Positions 23,606 through 34,954 of a DNA stretch of 64,000 nt are shown here, piece after piece. How positions within the stretch are numbered: position 1 is the first letter of the stretch; each line of letters begins with the position of its first letter. The translations under genes were made by a program, and so were the position numbers. The notes beneath the pieces were generated by a model. That model was not told where the DNA came from and made no database searches. It saw only the letters and a list, made by a program, of their open reading frames with translations. Source of the stretch: Lepidostoma basale (taxonomy: Eukaryota; Arthropoda; Insecta; Trichoptera; Lepidostomatidae); the NCBI GenBank assembly GCA_022606425.2, contig JAHDVF020001336.1, positions 1,240,001 through 1,304,000 on the forward strand. Direction: 5' to 3'.

Positions 23606-26600
23606 ATGTATTTAAAATTAAGAACGTTTAATGTTTTTGTTTTGTTGATTCAAAGCGCAAAATCGCAAATATATAATGACTCGAAGTTTTTCAATTCAGT
23701 GTCGACTGCATCCGAGAATTTATGGCTCGATCTGCTATATTTTTCCAAAGCGAAACAAGTCAGCGTCGTGGACTTGGTTGAATCCGAATCAGCAAAAGAT
23801 TTCCGTTTGAATATGTTAAATGCGTTGCACTTCAACGGAAATATAAGCGTACTGGTGATCGGAGATGTGATGGATAATCAAACAAGTAAAATGTTAAAAC
23901 TGGTTAAAGAAAAACATCACATTTTTATGTTCTTTGATTCTTTGAAAGCGTTCAAGATTTTTTTTCAACGCAACATCATTTTAAAAGACACGTTAACATC
24001 GTATTTTTTCTTAAGTTTACTTGACACTGTATTAGATACTGTCAACTGTGACAGTTTGAAATTTGACGAAGCAGTGAAGGACGCAACAAAAAGCGTGTTT
24101 TTAGATATTTGGAAGAGCCACAGAATTCTGGAAGTTTTTATTGTTTATCCCAATATATGCGGGACTATACGAATTTTAAGATTTGATCCCGTTTTATGGA
24201 ATACTAATAATGATACAGAAGCGTTTGTCATTTTTACTGATCAAGAGATTGCCAGTAATAAAAATACTTTTATTCATTCGTATAATAAACTAAATGGATA
24301 CCCACTTGTGGCTACAGTGTTTTCACGTGTACCTACGATGGAATACAATCTCTCTGATGCACTTTTATCTACGTATTTACGTAACGACATAAAGAATTAC
24401 GGTAATAGGGGTGGAATAGATGGATTCACTTTGGCAAATATGGTTAAGTTCTTAAATTTTAGCCTGCTAACTACTACTCCAAGCGATGAACAAGAATACG
24501 GGTGGAAAATGGATAACGGAACATTTACGGGTACAATTGGAGACGTCATATACAGAAGAGTTGATATCTCATTTAATGGGCGATTTATTAAAGAGTATGG
24601 CTCTCCCGAAATAGATTTCACGAATCCAATTTACAACGATCAGTTTTGCGTTCTTGTTCCCAAATCTTTGAAAATTCCCGCTTGGATGAATATCTTCAAA
24701 GGTTTGAGTTTACTCGTCTGGGAAGTGAGTTTGGCAACGGTTTGTATCGCTGGAATCGTTTGGTGGCTGATCAAATCTAAGGACAGCGAAAAGACGTTTT
24801 TAAGCTGTGACACGAACAGCTGTTTTTCGTACAGCTTGGATACCTTTCTTTTGATTGTTTCACAGCCGATATTTCTACCCAGTCTCGCTCCCGAAAGGAT
24901 ATTTGTGACAGCGTGTTTATTTTTCAACATGATCTTAGCAGGGGTCTTTCAGGTAAAGTGAAACCTACAAACATTAACATTTAATATTGTAATTACTTAT
25001 AATGAAATATATTATTTCGCTTACACACTAAAAATACTGAATATTATTTTTTTGTAAATAAATTAATTTAAATAATAACAAATATTTTAAACGTAAAACC
25101 AATTTAACTAAAATAAAGTTATCTCATGTAAAAAAATCATAGTACTGTAAAATTGATGAAACGTTTTACACTTATGTAAAAAATGATTGAGAATATTTAT
25201 GGCCCGCACTTGAAAATCACTAGTTTGCACTTTGAAATGAATGGTCTGTACTTTGAAATGGATGGTCTGTACTTCGAAATAATTGTCTGTACTTTGAAGT
25301 GGATGGTCCATACTTCGAAATGAATGGTCTGAACTTTGAAATGGATGGTCCGTACTTTGAAAAGGATGGTGGGTATTTGAAATGAGTGGTCTGTATTTTG
25401 AAATGAATGGTTTGTACTTTGAAATGGATGGTCCATACTTTGAAATGAATGGTCTGTACTTTGAAATGGATGGTCCATACTTTGAAATGAATGGTCTGTA
25501 CTTTGAAATGAATGGTTTGTACTTTGAAATGGATGGTCCATACTTTGAAATGAATGGTCTGTACTTTGAAATGGATGGTCTATACTTTGAAATGAATGGT
25601 CTGTGCTTTGAAATGAATGGTCTGTACTTTGAAATGGATGGTTCATAATTTGAAATGAATGGTGTGTACTTTGAAATGGATGGTCTGTACTTCGAAATTA
25701 ATAGTCGGTCTTTGAAGTGGACGGTCCATACTTTGAAATGAATGGTCTGTACTTTGAAATGGATGGTTCATAATTTGAAATGAATGGTCTGTACTTCGAA
25801 ATTTATTGTCGGTACTTTGAAGTGGATGGTCCATACTTTGTCCACTCTTAATTCTGGAGAGTATCCTGTCTTCCTAATGTTGAACCATCTCTTATGCGTT
25901 TCTGGTAGTATACTTTATATAATATATTATTTTACCTGTTCTCAATAGATGCCTTAAAAATAAATTTTGTAATGTCTGTTGATGAAATAAACTGATTTGA
26001 TTTGAAATGAATGGTCTGTACTTTGAAATAAATGGTCTGTACTTTGAAATGGATGGACAGTAACTTCGAAATGAATTGTCGGTACTTTGAAATAAATTGT
26101 CTGTACTATGAAATGAGTAGATTTCACTTTGAAATTTATGTTCGCACTTTGAAATGATTAGTTTGCACTTTAAAATGAATAGTGTTTACACTTTGAAATG
26201 AATAAGTTACAATTTGAAAAATAAATGCACCTCGCACCTTACCTAACATTAAATTGTCAGTATATTGTTAAAACAATATATTTACAAGCGCAAATTAAAA
26301 TTAAAGAACTTTGTTAATACTGTCTACTCCAATGGGCATTTATATTATATATCTTCTTTTTCTTCGATGGCACTACAGTCCATATCGAGCCTTAGCCTCC
26401 AGTATTCTTCGCCTCCAACTCCTCCTGTCCTCCGCTTCGACCCTCCAATTCGACTCGTAACAATTTCGCCCCATCTCTCCCAACTTCATCCTCCCATCGC
26501 AACCTTGGTCGTCCAATTGGTCTTCTACCACCTGGGTGCCACTCCAGAAATCTTTTTGGGAGATTTGGGCGTTTGTTGACAGTCTGACCTGGGAGGAGAG

Positions 26601-29600
26601 ACTGATATTATATATAACTCCAAAAAAATCACTTATATTTTGTATTTTGCAGGGATATCTGTACACAGCCTATAGTACGACAAACTATTATCCAGATATC
26701 AACACACTGACCAGTCTGGATGAGTCTCGACTACCAATAGCCACATCCTCAAAATTAGACGACGTATTTGGTCAAAGTAAAGAGAACAAAAGTAAACTGC
26801 TGTCTAATTTAGCAAAAAAGATTAAGATTATAAAGACGGCAGCCATTGACAGGGCTGCGTTTCAGCGCGACGTGTCATCCGTGGAGAGAAGGTACTTACT
26901 TCAAGCATTTTAGGCCGTCTTTCTAAAGTAGGCCCATAGGCTCCCATGGGGGTACTGGCGGGAACTAAGGAAACCACGATAGCTCTAAAGCATTGGTTCA
27001 CAACCTTTTTTAGACCACTGCCCCTTCTTCTTCTTCAAGTGCCCTGTCATGTCCCCCGAACGTTGGCGATCACCTCGGCGAACCTGTCCCTGTCCTGCGC
27101 CGCTCGGAACAGCTCCTCCACACTTCGGATGCCGATCCACTCCCTCACGTTTCGCAGCCAGGACATTTGCGTCCTTCCGAGCCATTAGCGTCCCTTAATT
27201 TCCCCCTTCAATATCAGCTGGAGAAGGTGGTACCTACTTTTCCCCACGCAGTATATGACCCAGATGTGAGATGTGACAACCCCATTCATTTTCAGTCCTT
27301 TCTCGGTGTTGATGATGACCGTCCCTAAACAAACAAAAAAATGAAACCAAACTTCACTCAAGTTTATAACAGTGTCACCAGTCATTTGATGGCAGGTAAC
27401 TTAGCGAAACCGGTCGCTGTCGAAATAAAGGCAATACGTATGAGCAGTTTATATAAAAAAAAACATATAGTTGATTGTAATATCCGATAATGCTAACATT
27501 GGTAAACGAAACAGCTTTCGCGACAATTTTATAAGAAATTAAATCGAATGTGATATTATATAACTCAAAGTCATTACCGCAAATAGAAATATATCGACTG
27601 AAGCAAAGATGGCAGTGCACAATGGAGTTCTAGTCCCGACTCTAATGTATGAAAGTGAATCTTGGATTGGCAGAAGAAGGATGCAAGTAGGATAAACGCC
27701 GTAGAAATGAGGTCTTCATCTCGGAAGTCATCAAAACTTGTTTGGTCTTTACTGTGTCTGCCCTTGCTTCGACGCCATATGTTATTGGTCTTACTCATGC
27801 TTTATAGATTCTCATCTTACTCTTAATGGCCATGTCTTTGTTTTTTCCATATTGTGGATTTTAGAGCGCCAGAGATTGCAGCTGCCTTGTTTACTTGGGC
27901 TTGTATTTCTTCCCGAAGATCAGCTCCTCCCACTAGGTCTTTGCCTCGATACTTGAAGGTCCTGACCATTATAAACTGTTAAATTAAAAAAAAAATTGTT
28001 TTATGTATTACAATTGTATTTTCATTTCACGCGACAGCTGTTTCGTCAACCTATGTTGACATCATCAGCTGTTACAATATTATATCAAATGTCAAATTTT
28101 CGTGATTTTTCTAACCTTTTGTGTATTTGTTCCAATGACAATTTGAATAATTTCTTTGATATTGTGGATTTTAGAGCGCGAGAGATTGCAGCTGCCTTGT
28201 TTACTTGGGTTTATATTTTTTAAATTTAATTTAACGCCAAGTCTTATTTTATTTCTATTATTATTCATTTATTTATTTATTTATTATTATTGAGGGTAAC
28301 AAACAGCAATTACAGTATATGAGTATAAACACACAGAGACAACAAAACAAGGCCAATTACATGCTACCACAAATATTATATAACAACTGACATAAGGTTA
28401 ATTATATTAGAAGAATAAAGTAACACTTTGATAAGATAAAGAGAAAACTATTAGTAATAATGGATAATTAAAAATGAAATATAATTTTAAAATGTAAAAA
28501 AAAAGACAAGAAAAGAAAAAAAATAGAGTAACTAATTTCGTTCGCCCCGAAGGGTTGCTCCAACCATTTTTTAAAAATCACTTTCATTAAGATGGAACAC
28601 GTCGATGTTACTAAATCACTTATTGTACATGTCGCACGTCCGGTACACCGCCGCACTCTGAGCGTAGTTAGTCCGTGGAATATTTGGTTCGCAGTGTGTC
28701 TTGTGCGAAGCATGGGGGTATTCAGTAATAATTTACTAAGAAGTTCGGAGTTTTCTATTTTGAAGTGAATGATTATGATATCTAAGTATTTTTTTAGAAA
28801 CGATGCAGCTCTCATCATTCAGACGAAATATCTGAGCTCACGAGGAGAGCCTCTACTGCATATAGTGAACGAGTGTCCCAGGAATTACTATTTATCTTAC
28901 ATCGTGCACAAGGATTATCCATTTCTCCTAAATATCAACCGATTCCTGACTAGAACCTGGGAGGCAGGACTTAACAAATTTTGGTATGGTCTTTTTCAAC
29001 TCTGAAATATAATTTATTAAAAGTTAAGCAATTAAGTCGCTATACACGGAAAGCACTGCTAGTTTCAGAGTAAATGGAGATCTTACAGCCTGGTTTGATA
29101 TCAATAAAGGTGTCAAACAGGGTTGCGTAATGCGTGGTTATTTAATCTGTATATGGACAAATGTATGAAACAGCTGAAAGGGTTGGATGTAGGTGCAAAA
29201 ATGAGCGGAGTATCAGTAAGCTGTCTCTTGTATGCGAATGACGCTGTCCTACTTGCAGACAACGAGTATGAACTTCAATTCCTAGTGAATTGTATGTATG
29301 AGGTATGCATGCGAAATGATCTGATGAGGAATGTTAATAAGTCCAAGGTAATGATTTTTGAAAAGGAAGAAACCATGACAGTCTGCAACATTAGCGTGAA
29401 TGGTGAAAATTCGGAGCAAGTAGTTGAGTTCGTATATTTACAAGAGATGGGCGAGTGGAGAGGGATATTGAAAGAAGGGTTGGGGCAGGCAACAAAGTGA
29501 ACGGTGCACTTAAAGTTGTCATCGCAAACAAAAACCTATCCAAAAAAGTTAGAATGGCAATGCACAACGGTGTTCTTGTGCCGACCCTTATGTATGGAAG

Positions 29601-31146
29601 TGAATCATGGAACTGGCAAAAGAAGGATGAAAGTAAAATAAATAAATTAGAAATGAGATATCTAAGACGAATGTGTGGCGAATCTGTATATGATAGAGTG
29701 ACAAATGCAAGTATAATAAGTGAATGTGGTGCGAATGAAAGTGTTATGAACAAAATAAGGGAAGGGTTATTAAGATGGTTTGGACACATGGAAAGAATGA
29801 GTAAAGACAGAATGGTAAAGAAGGTATATGTAAACGGCGTGAACGGAGCTAGAAAAAGAGGAAGGCCGAGGAAAACGTGGCACGATCAAGTCAATCAAAT
29901 ATTGAATGTCGGTCACGTGAGGAGTCGGAGAAATCGACGTGCGTGCATGACAAGATGTATGAATGTAGAGGAATCGAGAGAAATATGTCAGGAAAGAAAA
30001 GTGTGGCAGGCCATTCTTTCTGCCTACCCCTCCGAGAAGACGGCGTGATGGTAAGTTAGTTAGTTAGAATTTTTTCTATAATACACTAATCATTTCAAAT
30101 CAATTCAGTTTATTTACTCAAAAGACATTACAAACATCATAAATGTTTATGGCCTGTTGAGTATAGATAAAATATTATATACATACAACATAATACCAGG
30201 AACGCATTAGAGATGGTTTGACATCAAGAAGACAAGATACTCTCTACCATAAAGTCAAGAGTATTTGTCCCCTGAACGTATCTTCACTAATATGAAAGAC
30301 GTCGATCTCCGAGGAGACCGCATCTAGCAGACTAATTGCTCTTCCTACCGGAGTCACCAGAGGCAGATATATTCATATAAAGATATATTCCCTATTTTAA
30401 TAATCCTTGTAAAGTATATCATTTTAGGGCTAGTGAAATTTGGTTAGTTATATATATTTTTAAGAATAACTTAAGGCTTTAACACTGTGGAATTCCATAA
30501 TGACGAATTTTTTTAAGAATTAGAACACATGTTTTTTCCACATTTTAGTTTATTTTTCTCGACATGTTTCGAAGGCTTTAACACTGTGGAATTCCGTATT
30601 GTTCTAATGTTATTCATGTAGGTATCGTTCCTTTCATCTTTCATTGTTTAGTTTTTTGTTGTATATGGGGTTTACATCTGAAGATGGAGTTCTCCTTCGA
30701 AACATGTCTTGATTTAAGTTTCAATTTAATTTTTCAATTCCAAAGTGTATTAATTTTTTTTACAAATAATAATATTATAGTTATTGCTTACACACAAAAA
30801 ATGTATCTACATACAAAGCATTGCATTTTATTTTATTTTATTTCAAACACGAACTTACGGATAGAAGTGAAGAGGTGTATCTAATAGTGTTCTTTCTTCA
30901 ATTTTTAGGTATGATATTACGGTGTATTCCATAGTCCTGCACCAACACTCCATTCGTAAACTGGAGTCTGACGATCTCAAGAAGTTGTCTCTAGTGGATG
31001 TTCAAACTGCCTTCCTGATCCTTGCTTCTGGACTAGCAGTTTCCTCAGCAGTTTTCCTTCTAGAGTTGTGTGTCCGTATAAGCAGAAAAAGGATCAAAAC
31101 AAACATTATAATACAATGCGTCGATCGTGAAGAAATAAAAGAATGA
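23606..31146 (+). CDS. Ionotropic receptor IR-a (divergent IR), four exons
   Basis: Exons 23606-24952, 26653-26891, 28798-28983 and 30909-31146 join with GT-AG borders (phases 0, 2, 2) to 669 residues. IRs are ligand-gated cation channels of chemosensory neurons derived from ionotropic glutamate receptors. Residues 1-21 look like a signal peptide. The S1 lobe includes GGIDGFTLANMVKFLNF and NGTFTGTIGDV, then DFTNPIYNDQFCVLVPK. The first membrane segment lies near residues 368-390, the pore and second near 410-449, and the S2 lobe from GYLYTAYSTTNYY to HIVNECPRNYYLSYIVHKDY. The third membrane segment (FLILASGLAVSSAVFLL) lies at about 632-655. The canonical agonist-binding arginine after S1 is not obvious (SFNGRFIKEY instead). 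Compared with IR-b and IR-c it has two extra introns, after VERR and inside the FWY segment. AATAAA at 31134-31139 precedes the stop. Specific IR subfamily not assigned. Confidence 0.88.
25210..26215. repeat. 21-bp minisatellite in IR-a intron 1, interrupted by a LINE-E tail
   Basis: About 35 units of a TACTTTGAAATGAATGGTCTG pattern, with ATGGATGGTCCATAC variants. The array runs to about 25845 and resumes at about 26004. Between them is a plus-strand LINE-E 3' end (GGAGAGTATCCTGTCTTCCT to AAACTGATTTGATTTG). The 21-base period keeps long frames open on both strands, giving seven-residue repeats that I do not call genes. Confidence 0.85.
26345..26600 (-). mobile_element. LINE 3' fragment upstream of IR-a exon 2
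   Basis: The complement encodes a degraded C-terminal piece (AQISQKDFWSGTQVVEDQLD; KLGEMGRNC) with a GAAGAAAAAGAAG tail. It ends about 50 bases before the splice acceptor at 26651-26652. Family unclear. Confidence 0.5.
27010..27275 (-). mobile_element. LINE-D 3' fragment in IR-a intron 2
   Basis: CTTCTTCTTCTTCAAGTGCC tail then the same sequence as 17675-17910, somewhat diverged. The complement has a Gly/Gln/Arg-rich frame with no domain. Non-functional. Confidence 0.65.
27390..27960. repeat. Mixed repeat scraps in IR-a intron 2
   Basis: 27405-27435 matches an end of the palindromic MITE at 53118-53470 (GCGAAACCGGTCGCTGTCGA). 27560-27700 is a plus-strand LINE-A piece (AAGATGGCAGTGCACAATGG). 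27853-27901 carries a GATTTTAGAGCGCCAGAGAT block repeated with few changes at 28160-28210. Confidence 0.55.
28520..28760 (-). mobile_element. LINE-like C-terminal remnant before IR-a exon 3
   Basis: The complement encodes QIFHGLTTLRVRRCTGRATC then SDLVTSTCSILMKVIFKKWL, resembling the extreme C-terminus of a CR1-like LINE protein. The rest is AT-rich. Weak assignment. Confidence 0.4.
29080..30067 (+). mobile_element. LINE-A, longest copy, with partial reverse transcriptase
   Basis: It lies in IR-a intron 3. Two overlapping frames carry RT remnants: a GVKQGCVM block, the palm motif reading YANDAVLLA (the family form would be YADD, so one catalytic Asp is replaced), NVNKSKVMIF, then LYGSES-like and WFGHMERMSKDRMVKKVYVN blocks. 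It ends PSEKTA and a TTAGTTAGTTAG tail. Frameshifts and a missing N-terminus (no endonuclease) make it inactive. Confidence 0.85.
30105..30400 (-). mobile_element. LINE-E 3' fragment in IR-a intron 3
   Basis: AATTCAGTTTATTTA start, then CAGGAACGCATTAGAGATGG and GACGTCGATCTCCGAGGAGA, shared with 34625, 51946 and 58482. Minus orientation, 5'-truncated. Confidence 0.75.
30470..30725. repeat. Repeat with CACTGTGGAATTCC and inverted CGAAACATGTC motifs
   Basis: CTTTAACACTGTGGAATTCC occurs twice (30477 and 30573 region). GACATGTTTCGAAGG is mirrored by CCTTCGAAACATGTC. The same motifs recur at 49970-50110 and 50930-50975, so this is a dispersed element of unknown class. Confidence 0.5.
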
Positions 31147-31386
31147 ATGTGGTGCAATTGAGAATGGCTATCAATGTTGGTTTTGTGCTTGAATAATTGG
31201 ATCGGATTAAAACGGAATATTGGTAATACAATCCAGATTCATTTTTGACGACCTTCGTGGCAGAGTTGCAAGAGCCATGACCGCTACAACGTAGGTCCCG
31301 GGTTCGATTCCCGGCGATGGCAGTGTGATTGTCACACTGTCATTAGTCCGGTGTAGAATTTACGTTAAAATAGCGATAGAACAGCT

Positions 31387-33579
31387 CTGCCGCACTTAAG
31401 ATAAACGCATTAACTAGGGTTTGACCCAATGCCGTCTCGAAGTCTATGTCTACCATAAACTTCGAGACGGCATTGGTATGACGCTTTTCGAGAAAAACGC
31501 GTTAAAATAATTATTTTTATTTTGCTTGTATCTCAGGAACTAGATAAGATACCAACATGAAAGTTGTACCAAAACATATATCAAAATAAAATTTAGTGTA
31601 CATATAATTAAAAAAAAAGTACCTACTTATCGCTAACAGCCTCTAATACTTTAACTACCCTACTTGAAGCATTTATGCTTAGTAAATCAATTTAATGCAT
31701 TTTATATTGTAAGCTTTCATTTCTTCAACAATACATATGATAAGTGCATCAACTACATCACATAATGCATTTATGTTAAGGAAAATAACATTATATTGTA
31801 AAATGAGTGCAATCTAATTTGTGTGGCAATGCAGAACATGCTATTGATGCTACTAATCTAAGCACGCCGCCAATAATAACCATAGAGATTGCTAGCAATA
31901 AACGCAATAACTCAAACATAATGCATTTATGTTAAGGAAAATAACATTATATTGTAAAATGAGTGCAATCTAATTTGTGTGGCAATGCAGAACATGCTAT
32001 TGATGCTACTAATCTAAGCACGCCGCCAATAATAACCATAGAGATTGCTAGCAATAAACGCACTAACTCAAACATAGTGCATTTATGTTAAGGAAAATAA
32101 CATTATATTGTAAAATGAGTGCAATCTAATTTGTGTGGCAATGCAGAACATGCTATTGATGCTACTAATCTAAGCACGCCGCCAATAATAACCATAGAGA
32201 TTGCTAGCAATAAACGCAATAACTCAAACATAGTGCATTTATGTTAAGGAAAATAACATTATATTGTAAAATGAGTGCAATCTAATTTGTTTGGCAATGC
32301 AGAACATGCTATTGATGCTACTAATCTAAGCACGCCGCCAATAATAACCATAGAGATTGCTAGCAATAAACGCAATAACTCAAACATAGTGCATTTATGT
32401 TAAGGAAAATAACATTATATTGTAAAATGAGTGCAATCTAATTTGTGTGGCAATGCAGAACATGCTATTGATGCTACTAATCTAAGCACGCCGCCAATAA
32501 TAACCATAGAGATTGCTAGCAATAAACGCAATAACTCAAACATAGTGCATTTATGTTAAGGAAAATAACATTATATTGTAAAATGAGTGCAATCTAATTT
32601 GTGTGGCAATGCAGAACATGCTATTGATGCTACTAATCTAAGCACGCCGCCAATAATAACCATAGAGATTGCTAGCAATAAACGCAATAACTCAAACATA
32701 GTGCATTTATGTTAAGGAAAATAACATTATATTGTAAAATGAGTGCAATCTAATTTGTGTGGCAATGCAGAACATGCTATTGATGCTACTAATCTAAGCA
32801 CGCCGCCAATAATAACCATAGAGATTGCTAGCAATAAACGCACTAACTCAAACATAGTGCATTTATGTTAAGGAAAATAACATTATATTGTAAAATGAGT
32901 GCAATCTAATTTGTGTGGCAATGCAGAACATGCTATTGATGCTACTAATCTAAGCTCGCCGCCAATAATAACCATAGAGATTGCTAGCAATAAACGCACT
33001 AACTCAAACATAGTGCATTTATGTTAAGGAAAATAACATTATATTGTAAAATGAGTGCAATCTAATTTGTGTGGCAATGCAGAACATGCTATTGATGCTA
33101 CTAATCTAAGCACGCCGCCAATAATAACCATAGAGATTGCTAGCAATAAACGCACTAACTCAAACATAGTGCATTTATGTTAAGGAAAATAACATTATAT
33201 TGTAAAATGAGTGCAATCTAATTTGTGTGGCAATGCAGAACATGCTATTGATGCTACTAATCTAAGCACGCCGCCAATAATAACCATAGAGATTGCTAGC
33301 AATAAACGCACTAACTCAAACATAGTGCATTTATGACTAGGAAGCTATTGAATGTTAGAAAACAAGTCTGTACTAACTACTGCTAGTGCGTTCTTGATAA
33401 GTAAAACCGCACTCGAAGTCTTAGTTAATGTGTTTATGAAAACTGAAAAACCGAGAAAATGAAGAAATCATGAAATGTCACTTTGAGGAGTTGTAGATCT
33501 CGTTTTCCTGATACCAGATAATATAATAACTCAATTTCGATAAAAACCTTAGTTGATGCGTTTATCGTAAGCGTGGCAG
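31387..33579. mobile_element. 2.2 kb TIR element with internal 156-bp satellite
   Basis: The 36-bp terminal inverted repeats (31387-31422 and 33544-33579, beginning CTGCC) differ at five positions. It is flanked by AGCT at 31383-31386 and 33580-33583, consistent with a short target duplication; because AGCT is palindromic the true duplication could be two to four bases. It holds a 49-bp hairpin (31427-31475) and ten 156-bp repeats. No protein-coding frame is visible, so it is non-autonomous. The superfamily is not identified. Confidence 0.8.
31771..33330. repeat. Ten tandem copies of a 156-bp unit
   Basis: TTATGTTAAGGAAAATAACA recurs at 31771, 31927, 32083, 32239, 32395, 32551, 32707, 32863, 33019 and 33175, an exact 156-base step, and the next step at 33331 departs. 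Units differ by only a few substitutions (for example CGCAATAACT against CGCACTAACT). Each unit contains ATAAACGCAATAACT, one base away from ATAAACGCATTAACT in the element's terminal repeat. Confidence 0.95.
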
Positions 33580-33799
33580 AGCTACCTACCATATGTCACG
33601 AGAATCAAATCATAGGTAAAAACAAATTGTACACAGTCATAAAGTTCAAACGACTTGTTGCATAAAAAAAATGTATGGGTCGAGAAGTTTCTACGAGATG
33701 TAAAGTATACGAGCGTAATGCCAAGAAAATTAATTGAATATCTTAAAATTTTAATATTACTTATCAAGGAGCTAGTAGTTAGACATAAGATTAGAAGGA

Positions 33800-34067
33800 A
33801 TTAATCGCCACACTATTATTTTTATATCGCTTCTTCAACATTAATATATCGTGTCATGCACGCACGTCACGATTTTTCACGTGGACAACATTTAATATTT
33901 GATCGATCTAAATTTGCCATGTTTTCCTCTGTCTTCCTATATTTTTTGTTCCGTACATTGTTAATAAATACTTTCTTTACCATTATTTCTTCATTCAGCC
34001 TTTCCATGTGACAATCTTAGTGGCCCTTTTCATTATTTTTGTTCATAAAACTTTCATTCGCACTACA
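33800..34067 (-). mobile_element. LINE-A diverged 3' fragment
   Basis: Matches LINE-A order on the complement (TCGTGTCATGCACGCACGTC, then TTTTCCTCTGTCTTCC and the CTTTCCATGTG region) with many changes. No frame. Confidence 0.6.
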
Positions 34068-34530
34068 TTTACCTTACTTACTTACTATGGCCATACAACT
34101 CTTGAAGAGTTTTAGCCTCCTTGATGATTTTTCGCCAAGCTCCGCGATTCAGTCCGATTCGCCCAACCTAGCCAGATCAGCCAGAACATTGTCCATTAGG
34201 CGCTGTCTAGGCCTTCCTAGAGGTCTTACTCCAGTCGGTCTAGACGCGTACAGGGTGTTGATTGCTCTGGTCTCTTTGGCTCGGCATACGTGCCCGATCC
34301 ATGCTAGGCGATCGGCTCTCACGGTGCTCGTTATAAGGGGCTGCTGGGTCATCGTACGGTTCTCTTGGTTGGTCCTATGCCTCCAAGTTCCCGCTGCAAC
34401 ACCGGGTCTGGGTCCCAGGATCATTCTAAGTATTGTATTCTCAAACCAGTAGATTCTTAATTGTTCTTTCACAGGCATTGTCCACGACTCAGAACCATAT
34501 GTCACCACTGGCTTGATGATGGTGTTTTAA
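34068..34530 (-). mobile_element. LINE-G 3' end with 119-residue frame
   Basis: A CTTACTTACTTAC tail, then a complement frame (34149-34508) with YGSESWTMPVKEQLRIYWFE, RADRLAWIGHVCRAKETRAI and RPLGRPRQRLMDNV, a typical RTE-like C-terminus. 5'-truncated. Confidence 0.75.
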
Positions 34531-34624
34531 ATATGTCTTAATCCTACAAAATAGAATTAAACATGGTACATGATTTTAAATTTTAAAATTATATACAAAA
34601 ATCTATGGCTTAACATAAAATTAA

Positions 34625-34870
34625 ATCAAATCAAATCAGTTTATTTCATCAATAGACATTTCATAATTAGGGTTTAAGGCATCTATTGAGAACAGGTAAA
34701 ATAGTATATTGTATATAGTATTATATACTACCAGAAACGCTTGAGAGATGATTCGACATTAGGAAGACAAAATACTCAAAATCAAGAGTATTTGCCATCT
34801 GGACGTACTTTCACTAATATGAAAGGCGTTGATCTCCAAAGGAGACCGCGTTCTGCATGCGACGTCACAG
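34625..34870 (-). mobile_element. LINE-E 3' fragment
   Basis: TCAAATCAAATCAGTTTATT tail, then the shared AGAAACGCTTGAGAGATG-type and GATCTCCAAAGGAGACCG blocks on the minus orientation. Non-coding. Confidence 0.75.
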
Positions 34871-34954
34871 TTCAAGAAACACTAAGCAAGTGAATGCCAG
34901 TCCACGTAAAGAGGAAGGTGTACAAGGTAGCGTTGCGTCCAGCCATGACCTCCT

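Larger units (their letters stand above)
31246..33671 (+). mobile_element. tRNA-derived SINE, copy 2, split by an insertion
   Basis: 31246-31386 is the SINE 5' part (A-box region, B box GGTTCGATTCC). 33580-33671 continues it (CTACCATATGTCACGAGAAT to an A-rich end). Removing 31387-33579 plus one AGCT restores a sequence that aligns, base for base in length, with the intact SINE at 40843-41097 across the junction. It lies about 100 bp downstream of IR-a. Confidence 0.85.

Noticed and set aside
25197..25646. 149-residue His/Ser/Phe repeat protein on the minus strand
   Set aside because: By-product of the 21-base minisatellite, and the opposite strand is equally open.
29123..30048. Host gene in IR-a intron 3
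   Set aside because: Motifs GVKQGCVM and YANDAVLLA with a GTTA tail identify a dead LINE-A copy.
31771..33330. CRISPR-like array
   Set aside because: 156-base units are contiguous with no short repeat/variable spacer pattern, and the DNA is insect nuclear.
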